From: Pectobacterium polaris
Lineage (GTDB): Bacteria > Pseudomonadota > Gammaproteobacteria > Enterobacterales > Enterobacteriaceae
Assembly: GCF_002307355.1 (NCBI RefSeq)
Contig: NZ_CP017481.1
Coordinates: 2,294,001-2,358,000 of the forward strand
Direction: 5' to 3'
DNA length: 64,000 nt
In this document: piece by piece, positions 35,824 through 48,800 of the stretch
Layout of the letters: every line of letters starts with the position of its first letter
Numbering within the stretch: the first letter of the stretch is position 1
Program-made: the position numbers and the translations under genes
Notes under the pieces: generated by a model
The model's database searches: none
The model's input: the letters and a program-made list of their open reading frames with translations, nothing else
Told to the model about the DNA's origin: nothing

Positions 35824-38800
35824 TTACACCATATTGACGAGCAGGCCTTGCTGCACCAGTACATCTCCCAGGTTGTTGGCGTTATCCAGCGATGAATGGT
35901 GGTAGACATCGAAACGCTGACCATCAATATCGCGCTGTCCTACCGTGCTCCACGCCCCTTCGCCCGGGATCAGGTTCACCTGATTGCCTTCTCCCCCGAC
36001 GATCAGCAAGTCGTCTTCTGGCCGGTCGGTGACATTCAGGGCGCGATCGAGATCCAGCGTGATGCTGTTGGTGCCATTTTGGCCTAAATCGAAGATCTCC
36101 ACGTTGTCGATTTTCAGCCCCAGCGCGGTGAGATCCAGATTGAGATCGGTGCCATCCAGAACCAGCGTATCAATGCCGTTGCCGCCATCGATCTGGGTAA
36201 AGTCGAGCGTTGAGAGCGTAATGAGGTCATCGCCTTCACCGCCTTCGACATCTGCTCCCGTTTGCACACTGCCGTCGGCCAGATTGATGACAACACCGCC
36301 GATGGCGTAAACGCTGTCTTCCACGTCGGTGCTGGCGCTATTGTCGATGGTGTTGGTCTCGCTGAGCGCAGCCGCCGCCACTTTCGAACTGACATGAAGG
36401 GGTTGTACCTCGGCATTTTCCCCGGTATCGAGCGGTTCGCTGGACAGCGACGCCACCTGCGCGAGGCTGCTATCGTCAACGTCCAGCGCCATCATGCTCA
36501 TCAGCGGTAACCCGAGGGAGATACCGGAGGTTAATCCCGCGGAGACGCCAGTGAAGTTGCCCGCCTGATCGGTGACGGAGGCTTCAACCGCCGTACCCAG
36601 CAGCGCCGTCAAAATTGTGCCAACGTTCAGGACGTTGATCCCCAGCAGTGAGCTGGTGAAGTGCGCGTTCCATTTGCCATCGGCACCGACGGTACCCTGT
36701 AGCGTCTGGCCGAGCAGCGTGACGGTCACTTTGGCACCCTGCTGCACGTAGCGTGATGTCCCGCTGACGGTGATGCCGTTTGCCAGCAGGCCTACGGTAT
36801 TGCCAATTAGCGACCCCACCGCATCAATGCCCAACTGCGGCAACTGGTGCGTTTTCACGATCACATTGCTGCTGGTGTTGTTGGTGTTGCCATAGCGGTC
36901 AGTGACTTTGACACCGACGGACAAATTGCCATCGGCGATGTTGAGCAGGTTAGTGCTCGGTACGCTGATGCTCCAGGTGCCGTTGCCAGCGACAGTGGCG
37001 CTGAGCACAAGCCCGCCCACAGTCAGCGTGACGCTACCGCCTGCCGCGTTAGTCGTGGTTCCGCTGATGATCTGGTTTATGCCCGCTTCGGCCAGATTCA
37101 GGTAACCGTCCCCGCCAAACAGGGAGCCGAGGCTGACCGTTGGCAGCGCGTGAACGCCCACACCGATGGATGCCCCCGCGCTGATACTTTTTCCTGCCGC
37201 GTTGGTCAGAGAGGCGTTGAGGGAAAGCGTGCCGTCAGTTAAACCGTTGAGATCGAGCGAAGGCAGGCTGACGGACCAGCTCCCGTTGCTTTGCACCACG
37301 GCAGAGTAGGTCTTGGTACCCAGTGAGATCTGGATTGTAGAACCTATCGCATTGGTACTGGTGCCGCTGATGACCTGACCCGCCGCTGCCTCGACGGCAT
37401 TGAGCAGGCCGTCACCGCCAAAGAGTGGACTGATGGTCAGCGTCGGTTGACCATTAATCGCCACGCTGACGGTACCAGCTTGCGTGCCGACGTTACCCGC
37501 CGCATCGACCAGACGAACACCGACATTAGTGACGCCATCCGCAAGGGCTTTCAGGTCGAGGCTAGGGACCGGCAGGCTCCAACTGCCGTTTGCACCAACT
37601 GTTGTGGTGTAGGTTTTACTGCCCAGCGTGACGTTGATCGCGGTGCCCGCTGGCACATTGGTCGTGGTCCCGCCGATGAGCTGCGTACTTAACAGGCTAG
37701 GGAGATCCAGAACACCGTTGTTGAACAACGAGTTAAGGGTAATCGTCGGCGGCAAGATGGCGATGTTTAGGCCCGTGCTGATACCCGTGCTGTTGCCTGC
37801 CGGGTCGGTTACCGTGGCACTGACGGTGAGGTTACCGTTCGCCAAGCCGGACAGTTGCAGCGGCGTGACGCTGGTGCTCCAGGTGCCGTCATTGCCGACG
37901 GTCGCGTTTAGCGTCAGGGTGCCAATGCGAATCACGACTGCCGATCCTGCGACGGCATTAGTGGTAGTGCCGCTAATCGTCTGCGTCAGCGCGGCTTCTG
38001 CGGCATTGAGGAAACCATCGCCGCCAAACAGTGAGCCAAGGTTAATCGTCGGCAGAGTTTTGGCAATAATGTTGATGGCGTTATTGACCGTGCCGATATT
38101 GCCCGAGGTATTCGTGATCGACACATTCAGCGTGGTGTTGCCATCGAGCAACGTGCCGAGATCGGACGGCAGCAGCGTCAGGCTAAACGCGCCCCCCGCG
38201 CCGACTGTAGACAGGAAGGTTTTACCGCCAAGGGTAACCGCAACCTGCGATCCGGCGCTGGCATTGGTGACCACGCCACTGATCGTTTGTGCCGCCAGCG
38301 CTTCTGCCGCGTTGAGGAAACCATCGCCGCCAAATACCGGGTTCAGCGTAATCACCGGCTGGGCAAAATCGAACTTGATGCCGGCATTGCCGCTGGCGCT
38401 ATTGCCTACGCTGTCTGTCGCGGTGGCGGTCACGGTGAAATCACCGCTGCCCAGCCCTTGCAGAATACCCAGTATGCTTGGGGTAACCGCGGCGCTCCAT
38501 TTGCCGTCCAGACCAACGGTCGCGGTGACCGTCTGTGAGCCCGCAATGCTAAGCGTAATGGTTCTGCCTGCCAGACCGGTAGCCGTGCCGCTCAGAGTTT
38601 GGTTGACCAGCAGGTCGCTCAGATTCAGCAGGCTATCGCCAAAGGCCGGATTCAACGTAATGCTCGGCAAGTTCTTGATAACTGTCGGGACGTTCACTAT
38701 CTGGCTGGCGGTATTGCCCGCGTGATCGGTGACCGCCACACCCAGCGCCAGCGTCCCGTCCTGCAAGGCTTGCAGATCGAGAGCAGGAACGGACAGACTC

Positions 38801-39867
38801 CAGGCACCGCCTGCACCGACGGTAATCCCAGTGTAAATTTTGGTGCCCAACGTCACAGCGACCGTTGCGCCAGCGGCAATATTCACATTGCTGACGATAC
38901 CGCTGATAATCTGGCTGGTCGCGGTATCGGCGGCATTCAGCGCACCATCCGTGAAGGCCACAACAGAGTCAATGACCGGCAGGGATTTCAACACGTCAAT
39001 GTTGACTAGCTGATTCTTCACGTTGCCGTGTGAATCGACGATGTCGACGTTAACCGCCAGCACGCCATTGCTTAAGCCAGTGAACACGTTCGAAGGCAGG
39101 GCAACGCTCCAGGCCCCGTTGGCGCCGACGGTGCCTTCCACTGTGGTGCCCAACACGGTGACCTGTACTTTCGCGCCCAGATAGTTGCCGGTCGCGTTAC
39201 CGCTGATGACCTGCGTCACCAGCGATTCAGCCAGATTGAGGATGCCATCGTTACCGAAGATATCGTTAATGCCTGCGCCGAGCGTTTTGTTCAGTGCGAC
39301 ATCCAGCGTGACATCAAGGTGCGCGGTATTGCCCGCCGTATCGGTCAGCCTCACGCCGATGACCTGCGGCCCGTCAATCAGGTTTTGCAGATTGGCGGAC
39401 AGGATTGGAAGACTCCAGTTGCCGTCGAGGCCGACGGTTGTGGTACCCGTCAGCGGCCCGGCGGTTAAGGTGACGGTGGCACCCGCTTCGCCTCTGCCGG
39501 TAATCGCTGCGCCCGCTACGGCTTCAGCCAGCGTCAGGATATTGTCATCAAACAGTGTGACGCTAAGCAGTGGGATATCGGTATCAACGGTAATAACCTG
39601 CGTATCCGTTGTGGTATTGCCAGCTTTATCCGACAGCGTCGCGGTGATGACGTAGTTGCCGTCGGCTAACAGTGCCAGATCGGCGGCCGGGACATTGACG
39701 CTCCAGGCGCCAAGGGAACCAACCTGAGCACTGTAGGTTTTACCGTTCAGGACGATGGTGACAATTTGTCCCGCCTCTGAGATGGAGGCCGTACCGGTAA
39801 TCGCCTGCGCTGTGCTCATTTCCGCCGCATTGAGCGCATTGTTCGTCGCCAATGCGACAATATTCAA
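35824..39867 (-). pseudogene. Giant multi-repeat adhesin, C-terminal part after a frameshift
   Basis: This frame continues the 39864-50441 protein and is not a separate gene: its only apparent start is TTG, it opens in mid-repeat (NIVALATNNALNAAEMSTAQAITG) and it lacks a ribosome site. It holds about eleven more Ig-like repeats of about 98 residues. The last ~230 residues form the type I secretion end: EGGEGDDLITLS and DGGNGIDTLVLDG are RTX-like calcium motifs, followed by the LDLDRALNV and GEGAWSTVGQ segments typical of T1SS C-terminal signals. With one more C in the run at 39871-39877, the junction would read VDTTPPDLNIV, the usual repeat boundary. Without this part the long N-terminal product could not be exported. 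Confidence 0.85.
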
Positions 39868-42800
39868 ATCGGGGGGGTGGTATCGACCAGCACACTTTTC
39901 GTGTTTGTTATTGCAGGGGTGTTTGTTACGGTAGCCGTGACACTATTTGAGCCCATGTTAGTAAAATAAGTGTCAGCGTCAACCGTGACACTCCAAATGC
40001 CATTGGCATCGGTGGTTGGAGGAGAAGAAACCGAAATGCCATTAATGGTTACTGTTATCGATTGGCCGGTAGCAACGTTAGTGGCTCTCCCAGAGATGGT
40101 GACATTACCGGTTATCTCGGCAGCGTTGATGATGTCGTCGGTTGCTATTGCGTCAATCACCATAGTTGATGGTGTTTGCGTCAGGTCAACAGTAAAGTTA
40201 ACGCTGGATGGCGGCGTTGAGTTGCCTGCTCGGTCCTGCGCACTGACGGAAAGCGAATAGGTCGTGTTGGACAATACCAGCAATGCAGAGGAAGGGACGT
40301 CAACGCTCCATAAGCCACCGTTGAGAATTTTGGTTTGATAGTTCAGGCCATTCAGTCTGACGGTCACGTTCTGGCCGATCTCCAGTCCGGTCGATGTCCC
40401 ACTGACGGCCTGTGTTGCCCGGCTTTCCGCATAGGTCAGACCGTCCAGACCGGCGAAGGCCGAAATCGTAATGGTCGGTGCGGCCTGAATCGCGAGGTAG
40501 GCCTGAGAATTCAACGTACTGCTGTTACCGAGGCTGTCCGTGGCCGTGATGCTGATATTTTGCGTACCATCGGCAAGCTGGGAAAGCTGGGTCGGGGTGA
40601 GCGTTGCGGTCCAGACTCCCCCGCTAAGCTGTACGACTAGGGGTTGCCCGCCAAATGTGACGTCCACACTCACCGCATCGCCTGCGGTACCGCTTAGCGT
40701 CCTGCCCAGCAGCGTAGCGGCTTCTGCAATGCTCATGTAACCATCGTCAAACGGCGTATTCAGCGTGATGGTCGGTGGCGTGAGATCGCTGTCAAAGACG
40801 ATCGGCGCAGACCCTACGTTGCCGGCCGCATCGACGGCGGTGACGGTGATGGTATGTTGGCCGTCGCTCAGCGAGTTCAGCGCATTAGGGGGCAGCGTAA
40901 CGGACCAGTTGCCGAGACCATCCACTGTTGCGGTGTAGCGAATGCCGTTGAGGTCGATCTCCAGTTTAACGCTTTGCCCGTTGCCGCCAATCTGCGTGCG
41001 GCCAGAGAAAGTCAGTGCGGATGCGGCTTCGGCACCGCTCAGAATATTATCAATACCGAACGGCACCATGTCGATAATCGGCGCTGGCAGCGTCTGTGCC
41101 GAACTCACGTCGAGCGAGGCGCTGGTGTTGGTATTGCCGACCCAGTCGGTGACCTTAACGCTAATGCTGTAGTTGCCTTCGGTGAAGATCGCCAAATCAG
41201 CAAGGCTTAGCTCTCTGGACCAGCCGCCTAAGCCGTCAGCGATGGCGGTAAAGGGGGTGTCGACCAGCGTAGTTTTATTGGTCACCGTCACGATGACTTC
41301 CTGACCCGCGCTGGTAATACCGGTTTTACCGGTCAATGTCTGGATGGCCTGAATTTCAGTGGCGTTCAGGATGCCGTCACCAAACGGCAGATCCAGCGTT
41401 GCCACAGGCAGGGTGGTAGTCAGTACATTCGCCGTGGCTGCTGTGGTGCTGGTGTTGCCCGCGGTGTCGGTTACGATGACGGTGAAATTCACGGTGCCAT
41501 CCGGCAGATCAATTAGCGTCTGGCGATCCAGCGATAACGACCAACTGCCGTCGGCATTTACCGTAGCGGGGAGGCTTGTGCCGTTAATGCTGACCGACAC
41601 GGTTTGCCCCACGTTGCTGGTGAGCCCCGTTTGTCCGGAAAGTATAGCGCCCGGCTGCGCATCGGCCAGACTCAATTTGCCATCGCCGAACGGGGTATCC
41701 AGCGAGGCGACGGGAACACCCACAATGACGCTGGTGAAGGATCCGCTGCCTGAACCGGTATTGCCTGCATGGTCCGTGACGGTCACATTGATGGTTTGTG
41801 TACCATCACCAAGTGCAGCGAGATCGGCTGCGGGTAGCATCACACTCCACTGACCGTTTGCTGCCACTGTGGCGCTGTAGGTGGAGGTGATCGTACCGTT
41901 GGTGATCGAGACAGACACGCTCTGACCTGGATCGATGAGCCCCGTCGTGCCTGTCAGCAATTGATCCACCGTGCTTTCTAACTGATTTAGCACGCCGTCG
42001 ACAAACGGGGTGGCGATGCTGATGGCGAAATTGGTGTGGATGACGACATCCAATGTGCCGCTCGCACTGCCGGTATTGCCCGCGCTGTCTGTGACCGTCG
42101 CGCTGACCTGCATGTTGCCATCTGCCAGAATGCTCAGCGCATTGGCCGGAATCGTGGCGCTCCACAAACCGCCCGCGAGCGTCACGCCTGTCGTAGTGTA
42201 AGTCCCGATCGTGACCTGAATCACTGTCCCGACGGGCAGGTTGGTGTAACTGCCGCCAATCGTTGTTGCCGTCGCCAGCTCCGCAATAGTCAGGACGTTG
42301 TTGTCATAGAGCGAATCCAGCGTCAGCGTCGGGAGCGACTGCGTTTTTAACGTGATATCAATGCTGGTGGCGCTGGCATTCCCTGCGCCGTCGGTCACGC
42401 TGGCTGCCAGCGTTTTCACGCCGTCGCCCAATGCCAGCAGGTCGCTTGCCGCAACGGTGATTTGCCAGACGCCGTTACTATCGGCGACGGCGCTATAGAC
42501 TGCCGTACCGACGTTGATCGTGACCAGAAGGCCCGCTTCGGCTTTACCGCTCAGCGGTAGCCCGGCCAGCGCGTCCGCCAAACCGATGTCGCTGGTATCA
42601 ACCAACATGTCGATGGACAGCAGCGGTGGGACGGTATCGACCGTGAACGGATGGGTGGCTGTGGCCGGATTCTGCGCGATGTCGCTGACCGTCGCGGTAA
42701 CGTTCTGGCTGCCCTGCGGCAGATTTTGCACATCGCTAGCGGTAACGGTCGTGCTCCAGCTACCGTCAGCGCCAATGGTCGCCAGATACGTTTTGCCATT

Positions 42801-45800
42801 CAGCGTCACCGTGACGCGCTGTCCCACTTGAACATTCGTGGTTGAGCCAGAGATGAGCAGGTCAGATTGCGTATCCTGCGCGCTGATGACATCGTTACCC
42901 GATAGGGTGGCGATGGTGATGGCTGGCAGATTAGTCACATCGGTGATGACGGTAATGCTATGCGTCGCTGAACCGGGGTTGCCGCTCACGTCCGTTACGC
43001 TGGCACTTACGGTTTGTTTGCCATCAGGGATGTTGCCGACATCGGTTGCAGGAACCTGCACGCTCCAACTGCCATTCGCACCCACGGTGGCAAAATAAAT
43101 TCCACCGTTGAGGGTGATGGTAACTTGCTGGTTCTGTTCTACATTCTGACTGCTTCCGCTGATGGTCAACGCTTGGCCTGATTCGGCCAGATTGAGGTAA
43201 TCATCGGTCGACAGCGTGGCTATCGTCAGAGTCGGTGCTTTAGCGGGATCGGTATCCAGCGTAATCGAATGGCTTACCGTGCCGGTGTTGCCGGCCGCAT
43301 CGGTCAAGCTGGCGGTGATTGCCGTGATGCCGTTCGGCATATTTTGCAGGTCGCCAGCAGGCACGGTGACGCTCCAGGTACCATCGGCCTGCGCCAGCCC
43401 CTGATAGATCTGCCCGTTGATGGTGACGTTAACAATGATAGGACGGCCACTGTCGTGGATGGGCGATGTACCGCTGATCTCCAGCGGCAGCAGGCTTTCC
43501 GCGATATTGATGATATCGTCAATGCCAATCGGGTTGATGGTCAGCACCGGCGGGGTCAAGTCAACGAAGGCGCTACCCTGAACGGTAGAGGTATTGCCTG
43601 CCGCATCGCTGACGGTAACGGAAATATTTTGTATGCCGTCTGCCAGCGCGTTCAGCACGCTCGGTGACAGTTGAAGGCTCCAGTTGCCGTTGCTGTCAAC
43701 CGTACCGGAATAGACTGCGGTGCCAATGGTCACGCTGACGGTTTGCCCGGCTCCGCGTAGACCCGTCGTGCCGTAGAGTGTTTGCACGGCCTGAGCGTCG
43801 CTGAGATTCAGGTAGCCGTTGCTGAAAGGCATATGCAGCGATGCCACCGGTGGGTTATGGATGCTGATGCCCAACTGCTGCGTCCCCGACAGGGCATTGC
43901 CCGCCTGATCGACCGCTGTGACGTTAACCGTGATGACGCCATCCCCCAGCACTTGCAGGTCGCTGGGCTGAATGGTGGCGCTCCAGGTCCCGTCTGGCTG
44001 CACCTGTACGGTGTAAGTTTTCCCGTTGAGTATGACGTTGACATCCGTGCCTGACGCAACGTTGACGGCACCGCCGTTAATCGTAATACCGTTTGCCGCT
44101 TCCAGCACGTTTAGCTGGTTATCCCCGGTGATTGGCGCAATAGACAGCCCGCTCGCGTTAGTATTCACCGTGACGGCGCTGCTGGATGTCGCGGTATTGC
44201 CGGCGACATCATTCACGCTGACGGTAATCGTCTGGCTGCCGTTAACCAGCAGTGCCATGTCGGTATCCGAAATCGTGGTGCTCCAGCTTCCATTCGACAG
44301 AACTTGTGCGGTATACGCCTTGCCATTGAAGCTAATCGTTACCGTCTGGCCTTGCTCAACGTTTTTACTGGTGCCGCTGATCACTTGGCTGACCCGAGCT
44401 TCCGCCCCATCGATAATGTTGTTGCCAGCAAAAGTACCAATCGTGACGACCGGTGCGTTGAGCGGGCTGGCATCGACGACAATGGTCTGCGTTGTGGTTG
44501 TGGTATTGCCTGCGGCATCGGTCAGACGTGTCACGACGCTGTAATTGCCGTCGGACAGGTTGCTCAGATCGGCTGACGGAATGGTGATGCTCCAGGTGCC
44601 GTCACCGCCGATGGTACCGCTGTAGGTTTTCCCGTTCAGCGTGGTGGTAACGGTTTGCCCCGCGCTAGACGGTGAGGCGGTGCCGGTGAGCAACTGATTA
44701 CTTTGTACCTCGGTGCTGTTCAGAATGTTGTCGGTCGCAACGTTGCCCGCCGTCAGCGTAGGCGGTGTACGCGCCACGGTAACGTTACTGGTTAAGGTGC
44801 TGCTGTTTCCGGCCGCGTCACTGACGCTAACCTGCAATGCGGTGCTGCCATTTGGCAGATTTTGCAGGCCATTCGCAGGCAGAGAGATCGTCCAGTTACC
44901 TGCCGAATCTACGATCCCTGTGTACGTCACGCCGCCGAGTGTGGCCGTGACGGTTTGCCCTGGTGAGGCGATACCGGTTGTGCCGCTGAGCGTCTGAGTC
45001 ACGCCCGCTTCTGTGGCATTGAGGATGCCGTCGCTGAACGGCGTATTCAGCGTCAGCGCCGGGCTACTGTGGGTGAATACCTCGATCGTACGGCTGCCGC
45101 TTAACACATTCCCCGTACTGTCTATTGTCGTGACGGTCAGGGTTGAGGTGCCGTCGGCCAGCGTGCTGACATCGGCTGCTGATACGGTGATGCTCCAGGT
45201 GCCGTTCGGTTGTACGACGCCAGCATAGCTTTTCCCGTTCAGCGCAATCGTGACGGCGGTGCCTGCTGCCACGTTCTGGCTGCTGCCGTTGACGGTGAGA
45301 TCTTGCGCGGCTTCGGCTTGATTCAGTTTGTCATCACCCGCGACGGTATCGATGGCGATACCGCTCAGGGAAGTGTTCACCGTAATGGTCTGGCTGAGTG
45401 TTGCGGGGTTACCGCTGACGTCGTTGACGCCAATCGTGACGGTATGCGCGCCTTGTGCCAGATGAAGGAGGTCGACAGACGGTACGCTGACGCGCCATTG
45501 GCCGTTGCTGTCAACCGTTGCGGTGTAGGTGTTGTCGCCAAGCGTCACGGTAACGCGCTGCCCCGCCTCGACATTCAGGCTGCCGCCGCTGATGATTTGC
45601 GCGACGTTGATTTCGCCTCCGTCGATGATGTTATTAAGCGCGATGGCGTTGACGGTAAGCAGCGGCAGATTGGCCGGATTGGCATCCAGCGTTAATGACC
45701 CCGTGCTGGTGGCGCTGTTGCCTGATACGCCTGTTAGTGTCGCCGTCACGGTGTAATTGCCGTCAGCCATAGCCTGAAGGTCGGTGGCAGGAACTGTGGT

Positions 45801-48800
45801 GCTCCAGCTACCGTCAACCTGAATCTGCGCCTGATAATTTTTATTGTTGATCGTGACAAGGACGGTGCGTCCGGCTTCTGACTGTAGCGCGTGACCGGAG
45901 ATCACCTGATCGTTCAGGCTTTCAGCGGCGTTGATGATGCCATCGTTGGTCAGCGGTTTCAGCGTCAGTAGAGGGCGAGCCATATCGACGGTAATGTCGC
46001 GAATGTTCTGTATGCTGTTGCCTGCGGTATCCGTCGCTTCTACGCGAATGGTCTGTACGCCAGTTGGCAGAAGTTGCAGGTCGGCGGCGGGAAGCGCGGC
46101 ACTCCAGTTGCCCTGATTATCCACGGTTGCTGTATAGGCTTTGCCGTTCAGCGTGACGATGACGCTTTGGCCCCCTCCTGCAATCCCGGTTTTCCCGGTC
46201 AGGTTCTGCCCGCTGGCTGATTCGATGATGTTGAGTATGCCGTCGCCGAAAGGCTGATCAATCGTTGGCTGTGGCAGGTTATTAATATGGATATCAATAT
46301 TGCGGCTAGCGGTGACAGGGACATCACCGGGGTTGGCGACGCTAGCGGTAATCGTCGCTGTGCCATCCGGCAAGGCGAGCATATCGGTGCTCTCGATTGT
46401 GACGCTCCAACTCCCGTTTGCGGCAATCGTACCAATATAGGTCTTGCCATTAAGCGTAACGGTAACGCTTTCTCCCGGAGTCACGTTGACTGTCGAACCC
46501 GAAATGGTCAGCGGTTGTGATGCTTCCAGGCGGTTGATCTGGTTATCAATCGCGACAATGCTGATGGAGATACTGTCATTGCTCGTATCGATAGAGGACC
46601 AGGTTTCATGACTGCCCTCGTTACCAGCCATATCCGTGACTTGTGCAGAAATAGATACCGTTCCCTCGCTAAGTTCAGCCATATGTTCAGCGGGGATTTC
46701 CACTCCCCAACTGCCATCGTTCTGGATGGTGGCGAAGTAGAATTTTTTGTTAAGGAAAAGGGTCGCGATCTGGCCGGTTTCGACATTCGAACTGGTGCCT
46801 GTTAGCCACTGGCTGACCCTGAGATCGGCTGCGTTGATGACGTTATTCTCATCAACGAAGGCGTTAACAAAAATCGTTGGCTGGAATGCCGGATCCGCAC
46901 TGAGCGTAATGGACTTCTCAACGCTGACGGTATTCCCGGCGACATCGCTCAGCGACGCGGACAGTGTGTAGTTGCCATCAGCCATGCCGCGCAGGGCTGC
47001 CGTGGGCAAATTGATACTCCAGTTGCCATCGGTGCCAACAACGCCGGTATAGAACTGCCCATCGAAGGTGATAACGACGGTGCGACCCGCTTCGCTGATT
47101 GAGGCGGTGCCGTTGACGGTCTGGTTACTCTGCGATTCGACCAGATTGATGGTGTCATCACCTGCAAGGGTGCCGATAGTCAGGCTAGGGGCGGTAAAGT
47201 CGGTAGGGCTGATAAACGTTTTACCTGCCTGATTGCCCGCTGCATCCTGTGCGGTCACCAACAGGGTGTTGTTGCCTTCTGGTAACTGCTGGAGATCGGC
47301 CGCAGGGACGGTGACTTTCCAGTTACCTGCCGTATCAACCGTTCCCGTATAAGATTTCCCGCCGAGGGACAAGATGACCGTCTGCCCCGTACCGCTGATG
47401 CCGGTGTGACCAGTAATCGTCTGGCTAACCAGCGCCTCTGCGCCGTTCAGTGAACCGTTGCCGAACGGGGTATCAATCGTCGGTTGCGGCAGGGTATGAA
47501 TGTGAACACCGAGCGTATGATTGTCCGTTATGGCAGCGCTTCCCGTCACATTCACGCTGGCGGTTACAGTGGCATTGCCGTCTGATAGAAGCTGGAGGTC
47601 GGCACTGGGGATTTGCAGCGTCCAACTGCCGTCTGCGGCCACGGTGGTGGTATAACTTTTCCCGTTCAGCGTCACGGTCACCGTCTGTCCTGCTGGGACA
47701 TTGGCGGTATTTCCGCTAATCGCCAGCGGTTGCAGGGATTCTGCCCGGCTTAACAGGTTATCGCTGGCGACAATGTTGATGGCGATGCTGTCGCCAGACT
47801 TATCGACGTTGATATTCTGGCTTCCGCTCGCGGCGTTGCCCGCTTTGTTACTCACGTTAACGCTAATGCTATGCGCACCGTCCGCCAGCAGGGCGATATC
47901 TGCGGTTGAAACGTTGATGCTCCAGACGCCGCCGGATTGCACGGTGGCAAGGTAGGTTTTTCCATTCAGACCAATGGTGACAACCTGTCCCGCCTCAACG
48001 TTGGTGGTGGTCCCGCTCAACTGCTGGCTGACTTTTGCTTCTGCGCCATCAATGACGTTATCGTCCGCGAAATTATTGATGGTAATGGTTGGCGCGGTGG
48101 TCGTACCGCTGTCAATGGTCAGCGGGCGGGTAACCGTTGTGGTGTTGCCTGCGGCATCGGTCAGCGTAATGGTCAGGTTCTGGCTACCGTCTGCGATAGC
48201 CACCAGATCGGCCGTTGGCAGCGTAACGCTCCAGTTTCCGTCGTTGCCGACGGTGGCGGTGTAGGGTTTGGCATTTAGCGTAACGGTGACTGTTTGACCG
48301 GCTTCGCTGAGCGATGCGGTCCCGCTGACCACCTGATTAACGGCCAGTTCTGCACCATTGAGGATATCGTCCTGAGCGATAGCGGAGACGGTGAGCGTCG
48401 GCGGCGTCGTATCCACAGTGATATTTTGCGTGACGATAGTTTCATTGCCGGCGATATCGCGGACGACGATCTCCAGCACGCTGATGTTGTCCGAGGGCAG
48501 GCTTTGCAGCACGTCTTTAGGGATCGTGACCGTCCAGTTCCCGTTGGCATCCACCGTTCCGGTAACGTAATTCCCACCAATCGTCAGGCTGACGGTTTGG
48601 CCCCTGCCGCTAATCCCGGTTTCCCCACGGATGACCTGATCCTGCGCGGCTTCGGTTCCGTTTAAGACGCCGTCGGCGAAAGGCGGTGTCAGCGTAATGG
48701 ATGGGAGCGTGTTGATATGTACATCCAGCGTGCGGTCGACGGTGACGGTATCGCCACTGATTCCCTCTACGCTGGCAGTCAGGGTATTACTGCCGTCTGA

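Noticed and set aside
37628..38725. Long plus-strand frames opposite the adhesin
   Set aside because: Antisense shadows created by the repeat codon pattern; no ribosome sites or domains.
35824..39867. Reading the adhesin C-terminal part as an independent gene
   Set aside because: The start would be TTG in mid-repeat with no ribosome site; a frameshift explains it better.
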